Source: Glutamicibacter sp. PS (GTDB lineage Bacteria; Actinomycetota; Actinomycetes; Actinomycetales; Micrococcaceae). Taken from it: a stretch of DNA of 64,000 bases. The translations under genes and the position numbers were made by a program. Shown here in pieces: positions 12,695-23,058 of the stretch. Within the stretch, counting starts at the first letter, position 1. Each line of letters starts with the position of its first letter. Below the pieces are notes generated by a model. The model made no database searches and was not told the origin of the DNA. It worked only from the letters and a program-made list of their open reading frames with translations. The stretch lies in NCBI GenBank assembly GCA_031317595.1, contig JANCMB010000001.1:434001-498000 (forward strand). Direction: 5' to 3'.

Positions 12695-13192
12695 CTACTC
12701 GTTGCCGGTGAGATCCAAGTGGTGGGCCAGGAACAGCGAGGTGGCTACTCCGCCGGGCTCCGGCTCGCGCATGGCGTAATCTTCCACCACGGCTCGGATC
12801 CGGCCCAGCATTTCCTTCTGCGTCTCCTCGGAGAGTTTCAACCCCACGCGCATCACCTGAATTTCTTGCGCGTCCAGACCATCGATTTCCTGCAGGAAGG
12901 TCTCCACCAACAGCGGTGCGGCGTCGGGGATGCGCGTGCCCCACGACTGGCGGGTGCTGCGGTAGGGCACTTCCTTGGCCCCGCGATTACCCTTGCGCGC
13001 CTCGAGCGCCTCGAGGAAACCGCTACTGACCAGCGTGCGCACATGGTGCAAGGAGGTGGCCGGATTCAGTTGGAGAATATCGGCGATCTCCTTGTTCGTT
13101 CGCGGTTCATGCAGGCACAGCCGCAGAATTCGCAAGCGCAGGGGCGAACTCAACGCCCGGGCCCGGGCTTGAATCATTTCGTCGGTGGGCAT
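12695..13192 (-). CDS. ArsR-like winged-helix transcription regulator
   Basis: 165 residues. The N-terminal ~75 residues form an ArsR-type winged helix (LSSPLRLRILRLCLHE..RTNKEIADILQLNPATSLHHVRTLVSSGFLE). The rest (~80-165) is a helical effector/dimerisation part with no metal-binding CxxC or His cluster, so it is probably not a metal sensor. The gene is convergent with the typA operon. A GTGATT-N10-AATCAC dyad lies about 30 bases before the start codon and could be its operator. Confidence 0.8.
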   Translation of the reverse strand: MPTDEMIQARARALSSPLRLRILRLCLHEPRTNKEIADILQLNPATSLHHVRTLVSSGFLEALEARKGNRGAKEVPYRSTRQSWGTRIPDAAPLLVETFLQEIDGLDAQEIQVMRVGLKLSEETQKEMLGRIRAVVEDYAMREPEPGGVATSLFLAHHLDLTGNE

Positions 13193-13219
13193 ATAGCCAG
13201 CATACGCGATTTTCGGCGA

Positions 13220-13241
13220 GTGATTGGTATTTTCAAATCAC
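13220..13241 (-). promoter_or_regulatory. GTGATT-N10-AATCAC dyad upstream of the ArsR gene
   Basis: A perfect 6-bp inverted repeat with a 10-base spacer, 28-49 bases before the ArsR-gene start. Its position suggests autoregulation. No independent evidence. Confidence 0.35.
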
Positions 13242-13242
13242 A

Positions 13243-13261
13243 TGTGACCCAGTTGTGACCC
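13243..13261 (-). promoter_or_regulatory. tandem TGTGACCC boxes, MtrA-like site
   Basis: TGTGACCC occurs twice at an 11-base period (13243 and 13254). On the minus strand this reads GGGTCACA-ACT-GGGTCACA. MtrA sites in actinobacteria are described as GTCACA-based repeats at about this spacing. It lies 51-70 bases before the ArsR-gene start. Confidence 0.4.
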
Positions 13262-13297
13262 GGAGCGCGCGCCTAGCACAGTTTCGCCGCGGTTCCG

Positions 13298-13549
13298 CTA
13301 GTCTGCGACGCCCGATGACCTCGGCCGCCGTGCCGGAGGGGGTGGGACTCGCTTGGCGCGTGTAATCAAGGCGCGTTCGACCTCGACGATCCCGCCCCGT
13401 GTGCGCAGGCGAATCACCCACGGATCGACCTGCAGCACATAGCCCAACACATCGGAGAATTGCGCAGTATTCGGGGAATCGGGGCCCTCGGCCAGCCGGT
13501 AGCGCAGCACGATACGGTCCGCCTCGGTCAGCTCGTCGAGGTTCAACAC
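13298..13549 (-). CDS. 83-residue stand-alone domain resembling an N-terminal domain of a GNAT protein
   Basis: The protein runs [20 protein letters not shown]..., ending in a Pro/Arg-rich tail ([15 protein letters not shown]). The pattern 'R-I-V-L-R-Y-R-L...[23 protein letters not shown]' resembles the small β-barrel domain at the N-terminus of some actinobacterial acetyltransferases next to fdxA. No acetyltransferase domain follows, since the frame closes. The start is GTG at 13549, with AAGGTGGTGG before it. It is divergent from fdxA. The family assignment is from memory and weak. Confidence 0.6.
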   Translation of the reverse strand: MLNLDELTEADRIVLRYRLAEGPDSPNTAQFSDVLGYVLQVDPWVIRLRTRGGIVEVERALITRAKRVPPPPARRPRSSGVAD

Positions 13550-13601
13550 CCACCCACCACCTTCTTGTCAAGAAACGAAAACTAAACGCCACACGGGGAA
13601 A

Positions 13602-13627
13602 TGTGACCAGTCAATTACGTCACAGCG
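13602..13627 (+). promoter_or_regulatory. TGTGAC-N11-GTCACA with GTCACAGCG, between the 83-residue gene and fdxA
   Basis: Perfect 6-bp inverted repeat; the right arm is part of GTCACAGCG, an MtrA-like 9-mer. It is about 137 bases before fdxA and about 55 bases before the 83-residue gene, so it could regulate either. Confidence 0.35.
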
Positions 13628-13763
13628 TTTCGGGCAACCATATTTCCGCGGCAGAACAGGTCTAGACTGTAGTTTGAGTTGGTGCAAGATTCAATGCGCC
13701 GTGAATGAGCTGCACACCACTTACCGCGTAACAACCACACTGCAAGGAAAGGTCCCGGTTCCC

Positions 13764-14087
13764 GTGACTTACATCATCGCCCAGCCATGCGTCGACGTAA
13801 AAGACAAGGCGTGCGTCGAGGAATGTCCGGTCGACTGCATCTACGAGGGTGATCGTAGCCTATACATCCACCCGGACGAGTGCGTCGACTGTGGTGCCTG
13901 CGAGCCGGTCTGCCCGGTGGAAGCGATCTACTACGAGGACGACGTGCCGGATGAGTGGGCCGACTACTACAAGGCCAACGTCGAGTTCTTCGATGAGCTG
14001 GGTTCGCCCGGCGGTGCCGCTAAAATTGGTAACACCGGCAGCGACCACCCCTACATCAGCGCGCTGCCCCCACAGAACCAGGAGTAG
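13764..14087 (+). CDS. fdxA: 7Fe ferredoxin FdxA
   Basis: 107 residues, a seven-iron ferredoxin with one [3Fe-4S] and one [4Fe-4S] cluster, an electron carrier for cytoplasmic oxidoreductases. Cysteines at 9, 17 and 50 fit the 3Fe cluster; 21, 40, 43 and 46 fit the 4Fe cluster; Cys25 is the extra conserved one. The start is GTG 13764, preceded by AAGGAAAGG; the longer frame from 13674 lies in the leader. dapC follows 11 bases downstream, an arrangement seen in many actinobacteria. Confidence 0.96.
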   Translation: MTYIIAQPCVDVKDKACVEECPVDCIYEGDRSLYIHPDECVDCGACEPVCPVEAIYYEDDVPDEWADYYKANVEFFDELGSPGGAAKIGNTGSDHPYISALPPQNQE

Positions 14088-14098
14088 GTTTCCCGCGC

Positions 14099-15214
14099 AT
14101 GTTGCAGCTTCCCGATTACCCTTGGAATCAGCTCGCCCCATACCGTGAGCGCGCCGCCGAATATCCAGGGGGAACGGTCGATCTGTCCATCGGCACCCCG
14201 GTGGACCCTACTCCGGGCATCATTCGCGAAGCGTTGGCCGAGGCCAGCGACGCCCACGGGTACCCGACCACCCATGGCACCCTCGAGGTCCGTGAAGCCA
14301 TCGTGCGCTGGTACGCCCGGCGCCGTGGCGTCACGCAACTGAGCGTCGACGACGTGATGCCCACGGTCGGTTCCAAGGAGATGGTGGCCTGGTTGCCGCT
14401 GCTGCTCGGCCTCGGGCCCGGGGATGTCATCGTGCGCCCGGAGATCGCCTACCCGACCTATGACATCGGGGCGCTGCTGGTGGGTGCCACCGCCATCGCC
14501 ACCGACGACCTGAACACGCTGACCGACGAGCAGCGCGCCAACCTGAAGCTGGTCTGGGTCAACTCCCCGGGCAACCCAACCGGCAAGGTGCGCGACGCCG
14601 CATCCCTGCGCGAGCTCGTCGACCAGGCCCGTGCCTTGGGTGCCGTGGTGGCCTCGGATGAATGTTATGCCGAACTGGGCTGGGGCCAGTACGCCGGGCA
14701 GGTGCCTAGCGTACTGGATCCGCAGGTTAGCGGTGGGGAACTGAGCGATCTGCTGGCGCTGTACTCGCTGTCCAAGCAGTCGAACCTAGCCGGCTACCGC
14801 GCCGCCTTCGTGGCCGGTGCGCCGAATCTCATGCCGCAGCTGATCAACAGCCGCAAGCACGCCGGGATGATCGTGCCCGCTCCGGTGCAGCATGCGATGG
14901 CGGTGGCCTTGGACGACGACGCGCACGTGGTAGCCCAGAAAGAGTTCTACCAGGCCCGCCGTGACGCACTGCGACCGGCGCTGGAGCGTTTCGGGTTGCG
15001 CATAGATGACTCGGTGGCCGGGCTGTACCTGTGGTGCACCGAGGCACGCTCCTGCTGGGACACTCTTTCGCAACTCGCCGACTTGGGTATCGTCGCAGGT
15101 CCAGGCGCTTTTTACGGAACGGCGGGGGAGCAGCATGTGCGCGTCGCGCTCACCGCCTCCGACGAACGAATTGCGGCCGCAGTGGCGCGGCTGGAATCGG
15201 CTACGCGCCGCTGA
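14099..15214 (+). CDS. dapC: N-succinyldiaminopimelate aminotransferase DapC
   Basis: 371-residue fold-type I PLP enzyme. It converts N-succinyl-2-amino-6-oxopimelate with glutamate to N-succinyl-diaminopimelate, part of the lysine and peptidoglycan diaminopimelate pathway. Motifs: NSPGNPTGKV, ASDECYAELGW and the PLP lysine in LYSLSKQSNLAGYRAAF, all typical of actinobacterial DapC. Its partners DapD and DapE are encoded a few kilobases downstream, and fdxA immediately upstream. Cytoplasmic. Confidence 0.92.
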   Translation: MLQLPDYPWNQLAPYRERAAEYPGGTVDLSIGTPVDPTPGIIREALAEASDAHGYPTTHGTLEVREAIVRWYARRRGVTQLSVDDVMPTVGSKEMVAWLPLLLGLGPGDVIVRPEIAYPTYDIGALLVGATAIATDDLNTLTDEQRANLKLVWVNSPGNPTGKVRDAASLRELVDQARALGAVVASDECYAELGWGQYAGQVPSVLDPQVSGGELSDLLALYSLSKQSNLAGYRAAFVAGAPNLMPQLINSRKHAGMIVPAPVQHAMAVALDDDAHVVAQKEFYQARRDALRPALERFGLRIDDSVAGLYLWCTEARSCWDTLSQLADLGIVAGPGAFYGTAGEQHVRVALTASDERIAAAVARLESATRR

Positions 15215-15313
15215 ACATGTCGTGGTGATTAGCTCTCGCACGCCACTTAGGGGTATGTTCTTTCCTGACGACTGACCTTTCGGAACGAGACGCTTTTCCG
15301 GTTAGGAGATGCA

Positions 15314-16590
<1,277 letters not shown>

Positions 16591-16594
<4 letters not shown>

Positions 16595-16640
16595 CCCCGC
16601 GCGTACCAGCGATTCCTAACCCCGCGCGTACCAGCGATTC
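16591..16640. repeat. 25-bp perfect tandem duplication across the gltA stop codon
   Basis: Two identical units (16591-16615 and 16616-16640) beginning CTAACCCCGCGCG and ending in GCGATTC. The first unit contains the gltA TAA (16592-16594); the second lies in the 3' UTR. Confidence 0.95.
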
Positions 16641-16689
16641 ACAGGGCGCAGAGGCATCATCGAGGATGATGTCTCGGCGCCCTGTTTTA
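16641..16689 (+). terminator. terminator of gltA
   Basis: The stem arms ACAGGGCGC (16641) and GCGCCCTGT (16677) enclose a second stem (GAGGCATCAT with ATGATGTCTC, one G:T) and are followed by TTTT. Confidence 0.9.
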
Positions 16690-16711
16690 AGCGCTCTGTG
16701 AGGCGTATGCT

Positions 16712-17359
16712 ATGGGCACAAGACGATTCGCGTGTGCTTTGGTGGTGGTGCGCATGTATATTCGACGTGGCCAAAACTGGTCGATCTGTATCGACTCGGA
16801 TCCGTACGCGGTGATGGCCTTATTCCTGCGGGATTTGGCAGGTTTAACGCATACGGAAGTTGGCCCGAACAGCACGCTGGCCCATACGGTCAAGATCCGT
16901 GGCGCTCGGTGGCCGACTCACGGACAAATTAAACAGGAGTGGGACTCGTGGTGGCAGTCCATCATGCACGGACCGACGCACAACCAATTGGAATCCACCC
17001 ACGATCTGCCCTTGCAACTTGAACGTCGCGGGTACCCGCAGCTGGCGCGGGTGGCGTCGGCCCACTACGGGCAGGCCATCGTCTTCGCCGATGAACACCA
17101 TCGGGAGTTCTCCCGCGCCGCGGTCGAGTACGTCCCGCAACGCATCCAGGAGTTGGAGAAGATCCTGCTCGATCAGGGTGTTGAGCATGCCGGTCAGAGC
17201 AATACCGAAACCAACATCCGGGTGCTTCAGGTGCCGCTAAGCGAACCCCGCGCCTGGCTGGGTGGGGGAGGAACCATTGTGGCCAGCCACAATCTTTTGC
17301 GCGACGGGGCCGCCTTCCACTCGTATATGGAGCCGATCGCCAGCGTAATGTTTCCCTAG
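16712..17359 (+). CDS. conserved-looking protein of unknown function
   Basis: 215 residues, with no family I recognise. It is neither strongly hydrophobic nor repetitive. The middle has many Trp/His (WPTHGQIKQEWDSWWQSIMHGPTHNQ); the C-terminal part has LGGGGTIVASHNLL. The reading frame spans the whole gap between the gltA terminator and the dapD terminator, which supports it being real. The start is uncertain: the ATG at 16712 or the ATG at 16754, which gives MYIRRGQNWSICID. No signal peptide. It could be single-gene transcribed. Confidence 0.55.
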   Translation: MGTRRFACALVVVRMYIRRGQNWSICIDSDPYAVMALFLRDLAGLTHTEVGPNSTLAHTVKIRGARWPTHGQIKQEWDSWWQSIMHGPTHNQLESTHDLPLQLERRGYPQLARVASAHYGQAIVFADEHHREFSRAAVEYVPQRIQELEKILLDQGVEHAGQSNTETNIRVLQVPLSEPRAWLGGGGTIVASHNLLRDGAAFHSYMEPIASVMFP

Positions 17360-17380
17360 CTTCCCGTGAACAGGACACAG

Positions 17381-17425
17381 AAAAACCGTCTGCACCCCGG
17401 TGCATTTACCGAAGGGTGCAGACGG
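17381..17425 (-). terminator. terminator of dapD
   Basis: 12-bp stem CCGTCTGCACCC/GGGTGCAGACGG with a 16-base loop. Read on the minus strand it is followed by TTTTT. Confidence 0.8.
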
Positions 17426-17438
17426 CGTTCTTCTGCGA

Positions 17439-18389
17439 CTAGTTTGCGTGCAGGGCGCTGTTCAGCTCGACCTTCTGACCGTTGCGCGGAAGTGCCTCCA
17501 CGGCACCGGAGAGCGAATTGCGGCGGAAGAGCAGATTCGGCACACCGGAGAGTTCCAGTGCCTTCACGCTCTCGCCGTCGACCAGCACGCGGGTACCGGC
17601 GGTGACATACAGGCCGGCCTCAACCACCGAATCGTCGCCGATGGAAATGCCGACGCCGGCATTCGCACCGAGCAGCACACGCTCACCGATGACGATGCGC
17701 TGCTTGCCGCCACCCGAGAGGGTACCCATAATCGAGGCGCCGCCGCCCACATCCGAGCCGTCGCCGACGACCACCGAGGCGGAGATGCGACCCTCGACCA
17801 TCGAGGTGCCCAAGGTGCCGGCGTTGAAGTTCACGAAGCCCTCGTGCATCACCGTGGTGCCCTCGGCCAGGTGGGCACCGAGGCGCACGCGGTCCGCGTC
17901 GGCAATACGTACGCCGCTCGGGGTCACGTAATCGACCATGCGCGGGAACTTGTCAATGCCGTACACCACCACCGGGCCGCGGCTGCGCAGCTTCAGACGG
18001 GTCAGCTCGAAGTTCTCCACCTGGCAGGGGCCGAAGTTGGTCCACACCACGTTGGCTAGGTGGCCGAAGATGCCATCGAGGTTAATGCTGTTGGGGCGCA
18101 CCAGTCGGTGCGAGAGCAGGTGCAGGCGCAGCCACACATCGGCGGTGTCCGCCGGGGCCACATCGAGATCGACGGTCAGCGAGACAACCTTCTGGGTGGT
18201 GCCACGCTCGGCGTCGTCGGCGGCGATGGCGGACAGTTCGCCGGAAAGTTCCTTAGCGTCTTCGATATCGCCGAGCACCGGGGCGGGATACCACACGTCC
18301 AGCACGGTGCCGTCCTGGGCCACCGTGGCCAGTCCGTGGCCGGAGGCAACGCGGACGGACTTATTCTCTGGTGTTAGCTCTGAAGTCAT
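17439..18389 (-). CDS. dapD: 2,3,4,5-tetrahydropyridine-2,6-dicarboxylate N-succinyltransferase DapD
   Basis: 316 residues, actinobacterial DapD of the left-handed beta-helix type. It succinylates tetrahydrodipicolinate using succinyl-CoA, the step before DapC. Hexapeptide-rich region 150-265 ([60 protein letters not shown]) is typical. The ATG at 18389 is chosen; the longer frame from 18728 overlaps dapE. It is divergent from dapE with an 80-base promoter region and ends in a terminator. Confidence 0.94.
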   Translation of the reverse strand: MTSELTPENKSVRVASGHGLATVAQDGTVLDVWYPAPVLGDIEDAKELSGELSAIAADDAERGTTQKVVSLTVDLDVAPADTADVWLRLHLLSHRLVRPNSINLDGIFGHLANVVWTNFGPCQVENFELTRLKLRSRGPVVVYGIDKFPRMVDYVTPSGVRIADADRVRLGAHLAEGTTVMHEGFVNFNAGTLGTSMVEGRISASVVVGDGSDVGGGASIMGTLSGGGKQRIVIGERVLLGANAGVGISIGDDSVVEAGLYVTAGTRVLVDGESVKALELSGVPNLLFRRNSLSGAVEALPRNGQKVELNSALHAN

Positions 18390-18468
18390 GCACTGATCGT
18401 ATCGTTCCAGCGGAGGGTAACGTTTGTAGATGACATTGGGTGGAAGTAATTTACAGAAGGAGTCCGTC

Positions 18469-19560
18469 GTGGGCACCACCGTGCTGAACCTCGAACAGGA
18501 TGTTGCGCTGCTGACCGAGCAGATCATGAACATTGAATCGGTCTCCGGCAATGAAGGAGCCTTGGCCGACGCCGTCGAAACGGCGCTGCGCGCGCTGGGC
18601 CACCTCACGGTGCACCGCGACGGGGATTCCATTGTGGCCCGCACCGAGCTGGGTCGTGAACGCCGCGTCGTGCTCGCCGGACACCTCGACACCGTTCCCT
18701 TGCCCCGCACCGAAGGCGCCCGGGGCACCGTCCCATCCCAGGTGATCGATTCGGTGCTCTACGGGCGCGGCGCCACAGATATGAAAGGCGGGGTGGCCGT
18801 GCAGCTGGCCTTGGCCGCCGAACTGCGCGAACCCCAGTTCGATGTCACCTACATCTTCTACGACCACGAAGAGGTCGAAGCGGCAAAATCCGGTCTGGGT
18901 CGGCTGGCCCGGAACACCCCGCAGTTGCTCGAGGCCGACTTCGCGATTCTGCTCGAACCGACCAACGGCACCGTGGAAGGCGGCTGCAACGGGACCAGCC
19001 GCTTCGTGGTGCGCACCCACGGGGTAGCCGCGCACTCGGCGCGTGCTTGGATGGGCAGCAACGCGATCCACGCGGCGGCCCCGATTCTGGCCCGGCTGGC
19101 CGAGTACGACACCGCGACGGTGACCGTTGAGGGCCTGGATTACCGCGAGTGCATGAACGCGGTGCGGATTACCGGCGGGGTCGCCGGCAATGTGATTCCG
19201 GATTACTGCGAGGTCGAGGTCAACTACCGTTTCGCGCCGAACAAGAATCTGGCTCAGGCCGAAGAGATCGTCCGCGAACTCTTCACCGGGTTCGAGGTCG
19301 AACGCACCGACGGTGCCGAGGGCGCCCGCCCCGGACTGGACCGCGAGGTGGCTGCGTCGCTGGTGCGGAGCATCGGTGCCGAACCTAAACCAAAGTACGG
19401 CTGGACCGACGTGTCGCGTTTCTCGGCGCTCGGGATCCCGGCGGTGAACTTTGGGCCCGGCGATCCGTTGCTGGCGCATACCGACGACGAGCATGTGGCG
19501 CAGGAAGATATTCGTCGCTGCCTGAACAGCCTGCGTCGTTGGCTGCAAGCCAGCGCCTAG
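18469..19560 (+). CDS. dapE: succinyl-diaminopimelate desuccinylase DapE
   Basis: 363-residue M20-family metallohydrolase that releases LL-diaminopimelate from its N-succinyl form. The zinc ligands lie in AGHLDTVP (His), [11 protein letters not shown] (Asp), DHEEVEA (Glu), LLEPTNG (Glu), and near the end LAHTDDEHV (His). The GTG at 18469 is preferred over the ATG at 18430 because AGAAGGAG ends six bases before it, whereas the ATG has no Shine-Dalgarno. With DapC and DapD this completes three of the succinylase-branch steps. A strong terminator follows. Confidence 0.93.
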   Translation: MGTTVLNLEQDVALLTEQIMNIESVSGNEGALADAVETALRALGHLTVHRDGDSIVARTELGRERRVVLAGHLDTVPLPRTEGARGTVPSQVIDSVLYGRGATDMKGGVAVQLALAAELREPQFDVTYIFYDHEEVEAAKSGLGRLARNTPQLLEADFAILLEPTNGTVEGGCNGTSRFVVRTHGVAAHSARAWMGSNAIHAAAPILARLAEYDTATVTVEGLDYRECMNAVRITGGVAGNVIPDYCEVEVNYRFAPNKNLAQAEEIVRELFTGFEVERTDGAEGARPGLDREVAASLVRSIGAEPKPKYGWTDVSRFSALGIPAVNFGPGDPLLAHTDDEHVAQEDIRRCLNSLRRWLQASA

Positions 19561-19568
19561 GAACACAC

Positions 19569-19619
19569 AAAGATCCCGTAGCCCCTGCGAATGTTCGCGG
19601 CGGGGACTACGGGATCTTT
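19569..19619. terminator. bidirectional terminator between dapE and the glutamate importer
   Basis: 13-bp perfect stem AAAGATCCCGTAG/CTACGGGATCTTT, with an inner CCCC/GGGG; the ends are A-rich/T-rich for both directions. Confidence 0.92.
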
Positions 19620-19639
19620 TGCGTGATGGGCTTCGCTGA

Positions 19640-20503
19640 CTAGACCTCGGCTTCGACCTCTTCCTTGGCCGGGGCGGCAATGCCGACACGGCTGCTGAGG
19701 CGGCTGGAGACCACCTCGGCCAGCTTGGAAAGACCGAAGTTCAAGATGATAAAGACCAGTGCGACGACGACCAGAGCCTGAAGGGTATTCGAATTACCGG
19801 TACCGACCAGCTTGCCGTTGAAGAGCAACTCGTTGAAATTGATGATGTAGCCCAGTGCCGAGTCCTTTAAGATCACGATGAACTGGCTAATCAACGCCGG
19901 CAACATCGCGGTCAGTGCCTGGGGCACCTCAATCAGGCGCAGGCTTTGACCGCGGGTCAGCCCAATGGCGATACCCGCCTCACGTTGCCCCTTGGGCAGA
20001 CCGTGCACACCCGAGCGGATCAGCTCGGCCACGACCGAACCGTTATACAGCGTCAGGCCGATGACCACCGCGATAAAGGGGGAGTCGGCCGGCGGGACCA
20101 GTCCGCTGCGGGCGAGCATGATCCAGAGGAACAACATCATCAACAGCACCGGCACCGCGCGGAAGAATTCCACGATCACCGAGCTGATCGCGTTGATCAG
20201 CTTGTTCTGGGCCAACCGGCCCATGCCGAAGATGAAACCAAACAGCAGCGAGGTCACGATGGAGATCGCCGCGGCCTTTAGGGTGTTGATCAACCCGGGC
20301 AGCAGATAGTTGCTCCACACCGAGCCCTCGGTGAAGACCAGCCAACGGACCGGGTTGAGCTGATCCTTAGCGTTCAGCGCCAGCAGCAGGTAGACGATCA
20401 GGGCTACCGCCAGCAGGATCCCGAGAATATTGAAGATCAGAATCCGACGTTTGGCCTTTGGACCTGGCGCGTCGAAGAGTACGGACTGCGAGGTGCTACT
20501 CAT
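19640..20503 (-). CDS. gluD: glutamate ABC transporter permease GluD
   Basis: 287 residues, inner-membrane permease of the HAAT/PAAT class. Five to six transmembrane segments with an N-terminal cytoplasmic stretch and the EAA-type loop GLPKGQREAGIAIGLTRGQSLRLIEVPQAL that contacts the ATPase. The LLMMLFLWIMLARSG segment follows the FFRAVPVLL pattern. It is the second permease; its start overlaps the stop of gluC by four bases. A C-terminal acidic tail (EEVEAEV) follows. Confidence 0.9.
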   Translation of the reverse strand: MSSTSQSVLFDAPGPKAKRRILIFNILGILLAVALIVYLLLALNAKDQLNPVRWLVFTEGSVWSNYLLPGLINTLKAAAISIVTSLLFGFIFGMGRLAQNKLINAISSVIVEFFRAVPVLLMMLFLWIMLARSGLVPPADSPFIAVVIGLTLYNGSVVAELIRSGVHGLPKGQREAGIAIGLTRGQSLRLIEVPQALTAMLPALISQFIVILKDSALGYIINFNELLFNGKLVGTGNSNTLQALVVVALVFIILNFGLSKLAEVVSSRLSSRVGIAAPAKEEVEAEV

Positions 20504-21180
20504 CGTGCCACCGCCAATCGCTTAGACAGCCACGTCACCAGCGCGCCGATGGGCAGCACGACGATGACGAACATCAGGGCCACGGTGAGGAAGATCAGCA
20601 CACCGACATCCGCACGGTACTCCAGCATGGTTTTCATCAGGCCAGAAATTTCGGCGACGGAACCGGCAATGGCCACCGTCGTATTCTTAATCAGCGCGAT
20701 GAGCACGTTGCCCATCGGGGCGATCGCTCCACGGAAGGCCTGTGGCAAAATCACCAGCCAGGCCGCCGGCAGGAAGCTGAGTCCAATGGCGCGGGCCGCC
20801 TCGGCCTGCCCCAGCGGGACGGTATTCACGCCCGAGCGGATGGCCTCGCAGAAGAACGCCGCGTGGTAGATGCTCAGGCCGATGATGGCGATTTGGAAGA
20901 AATTCAGATCGAAATCGTTGGTGAGCTTCAGTTGAAAAACGCCGAAGAGTACCAAGACTCCGAAGGTGAGGATGATCGTCAGCGGGGTATTGCGGATGAT
21001 GTTCACATAGGCGGCACCAAAGGCCCGCAGGCTCGGAATCGGGCTGATGCGCATAATCGCCAAGATGGTGCCGAGCACCAGCGAGGCCAAGGCGGCCCAG
21101 AACGTGAGCTGGAGGTTGGCCCAGAACGACTCCATAATGCGGGAGCCATACTCATCCCAAAGACTTAAATAGCCTTCCAC
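20500..21180 (-). CDS. gluC: glutamate ABC transporter permease GluC
   Basis: 226 residues from GTG 21180, with AAGGAGAAAATGCC directly upstream; the longer frame back to 21231 has no such site. Inner-membrane permease with the EAA loop SGVNTVPLGQAEAARAIGLSFLPAAWLVILPQAFR and typical RNTPLTIILTF. It pairs with GluD to form the pore. Its end overlaps the start of gluD (20500-20503). Confidence 0.9.
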   Translation of the reverse strand: MEGYLSLWDEYGSRIMESFWANLQLTFWAALASLVLGTILAIMRISPIPSLRAFGAAYVNIIRNTPLTIILTFGVLVLFGVFQLKLTNDFDLNFFQIAIIGLSIYHAAFFCEAIRSGVNTVPLGQAEAARAIGLSFLPAAWLVILPQAFRGAIAPMGNVLIALIKNTTVAIAGSVAEISGLMKTMLEYRADVGVLIFLTVALMFVIVVLPIGALVTWLSKRLAVAR

Positions 21181-21283
21181 GGCATTTTCTCCTTGGTTGA
21201 CGGAAATAGTCGTTGACGCGCGAGGCGCCACACGCAGCTCATGCTGGCGCGTGGCGCCTCGTGATCAATCCACGGGTGAGCTG

Positions 21284-22117
21284 CTAGCTGCAGGCCTCAA
21301 AGTTCGTGGGCGGGTTCAGCTTGGCATTCGGCTCGTAGCCGGTGCCCTCGGTGTTCTTATCCAGCGCTTCCTTCCATGCACCATCGTCGATCATCTTCTG
21401 GATGGCGGTGTTGATGGCCTCGCACTTGTCGCTTTCCTTGTTCAGTCCAACGCCGTACGGCTCCTCGCTGAAGGGGTTGCCGACAACCTTGAACTTGCCC
21501 TTGTTGGCGTCGGTGGCGGCTAGACCGGCCAAGATGATGTCATCGGTGGTGATGGCATCGATATTGCCACCCTCGAGCAGGCCCAGGCATTCGGCGTAGC
21601 CGCTCTGCTCGACCAGCTCCACGCCGGGTACGTCCTTGCGCACGTTCTCGGCCGAGGTGGAACCGGTGACCGAGCACAGCTTCTTACCGTCGAGTGAATC
21701 CTTACCGGTGATCGAGGAGTCATCGGCACGCACCAGCAGATCCTGACCGGCGACGAAGTACGGTCCGGCGAAACCGACACGTTCCTTACGCTTGTCGTTG
21801 ATGGTGTAGGTCGCGAAGATCATATCGACCTGATTGGTCTCAAGCAGGGTTTCACGGTTGGCCGACGGAGCCGAGACCCATTCGATCTTGTTTTCGTCGT
21901 AGCCCAGCTCCTTGGCCACGAACTTCGCCACGTCGACGTCGAAGCCGGTGTAGCTATCGCCTTCCTTGAAGCCCAGACCCGGCTGGTCGTACTTGATACC
22001 GATGCGCACGGTATCGCCTTCGCCACCGCCGCCCCCGCCGCTGCTACCGCACGAGGTCAGGGCCAAGGTGGCGGCAGCGGCTGCCGCCGCAATTGCGCCC
22101 AAACGTTGTTTACGCAT
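21284..22117 (-). CDS. gluB: glutamate-binding lipoprotein GluB
   Basis: 277 residues, extracellular solute-binding lipoprotein. The signal peptide ends in a lipobox (LALTSC, cysteine ~23) followed by Gly/Ser linker. The mature part has IGIKYDQPGLG, VSAPSANRETLLETNQVDMIFATYTI and KLCSVTGSTSAENV, which resemble Corynebacterium glutamicum GluB from memory, so glutamate is the likely substrate. The gene lies between gluA and gluC in a gluABCD operon. Confidence 0.92.
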   Translation of the reverse strand: MRKQRLGAIAAAAAAATLALTSCGSSGGGGGGEGDTVRIGIKYDQPGLGFKEGDSYTGFDVDVAKFVAKELGYDENKIEWVSAPSANRETLLETNQVDMIFATYTINDKRKERVGFAGPYFVAGQDLLVRADDSSITGKDSLDGKKLCSVTGSTSAENVRKDVPGVELVEQSGYAECLGLLEGGNIDAITTDDIILAGLAATDANKGKFKVVGNPFSEEPYGVGLNKESDKCEAINTAIQKMIDDGAWKEALDKNTEGTGYEPNAKLNPPTNFEACS

Positions 22118-22153
22118 GTGAACTCCTAGTTCTTGAAGGTGTGTCGTGGGTGA

Positions 22154-22924
22154 TTAGTGGGTGATGAGCTTGCCGAGGAAGTCCTTGGCACGATCGCTCT
22201 GCGGGTTGGTGAAGAAATCCTCGGGACTGGACTGCTCGACGATCTGACCGTCGGCCATGAAGATCACGCGGTCGGCGGCCTTGCGCGCAAAGCCCATCTC
22301 GTGGGTCACCACGAGCATTGTCATCCCCTCGTGGGCCAGCCCCACCATGGTGTCCAGCACCTCGTTGATCATTTCCGGATCCAGCGCGCTGGTGGGCTCG
22401 TCGAAGAGCATCACCTTGGGCCGCATGGCCAGGGCGCGGGCAATAGCCACGCGTTGTTGCTGACCACCGGAGAGCTGGGCCGGCAGCTTGTGGGACTGGT
22501 TAGCCACCCCCACGCGCTCCAGCAGCGACATGGCCAACTTGTCGGCCTCGGCCTTCTTCATCCCCTTGACCTTGATTGGGCCCAGGGTGACGTTCTCCAG
22601 GATCGTCTTATGTGCGAAGAGGTTAAAGGACTGGAAGACCATGCCAACGTCGGCCCGCAGCTTGGCCAGGGCCTTGCCTTCCTCGGGTAACTTCTTCCCA
22701 TCGATCGCAATGCTGCCCTCATCGATCGTTTCCAGGCGATTGATGGTGCGGCAGAGCGTAGACTTTCCCGAACCCGAGGGGCCGAGGATGACAACTACTT
22801 CACCCTTGGAGACCTCGAGATTGATGTTCTGCAATACGTGTAGGTCGCCATAGTGCTTGTTGACCCCAGACAGCTCGACAATTGGGCCAGCATGCGACGC
22901 CGATGCCTCTTGTTCGCTTTTCAT
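22154..22924 (-). CDS. gluA: glutamate ABC transporter ATPase GluA
   Basis: 256 residues. Walker [11 protein letters not shown]-loop, signature [15 protein letters not shown], Walker [14 protein letters not shown] and His of VTHEM are all present. It powers import of glutamate and similar polar amino acids with GluB, GluC and GluD. ATG 22924 is chosen as the first sensible start; no clear Shine-Dalgarno is seen before it, so a leaderless or nearly leaderless mRNA is possible. First gene of the operon. Confidence 0.94.
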   Translation of the reverse strand: MKSEQEASASHAGPIVELSGVNKHYGDLHVLQNINLEVSKGEVVVILGPSGSGKSTLCRTINRLETIDEGSIAIDGKKLPEEGKALAKLRADVGMVFQSFNLFAHKTILENVTLGPIKVKGMKKAEADKLAMSLLERVGVANQSHKLPAQLSGGQQQRVAIARALAMRPKVMLFDEPTSALDPEMINEVLDTMVGLAHEGMTMLVVTHEMGFARKAADRVIFMADGQIVEQSSPEDFFTNPQSDRAKDFLGKLITH

Positions 22925-23058
22925 GAGTATGACGATAGCCGATGTGACGAAGCTTACGCGAGATCTTCGCAAGTGAACTGCAACTGTTATCGAATATTTG
23001 CCTGTTCGTGTTCCGCCCAATGCGTGGATTGAAAAGGCCCACGGGATACAGTGAAGAC

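Noticed and set aside
13602-13624. TGTGAC-N11-GTCACA as a CRP site
   Set aside because: CRP sites have a 6-base spacer between TGTGA and TCACA; here it is 13.
18390-18728. Extended dapD start on the minus strand
   Set aside because: Would overlap dapE; the ATG at 18389 gives normal DapD length.
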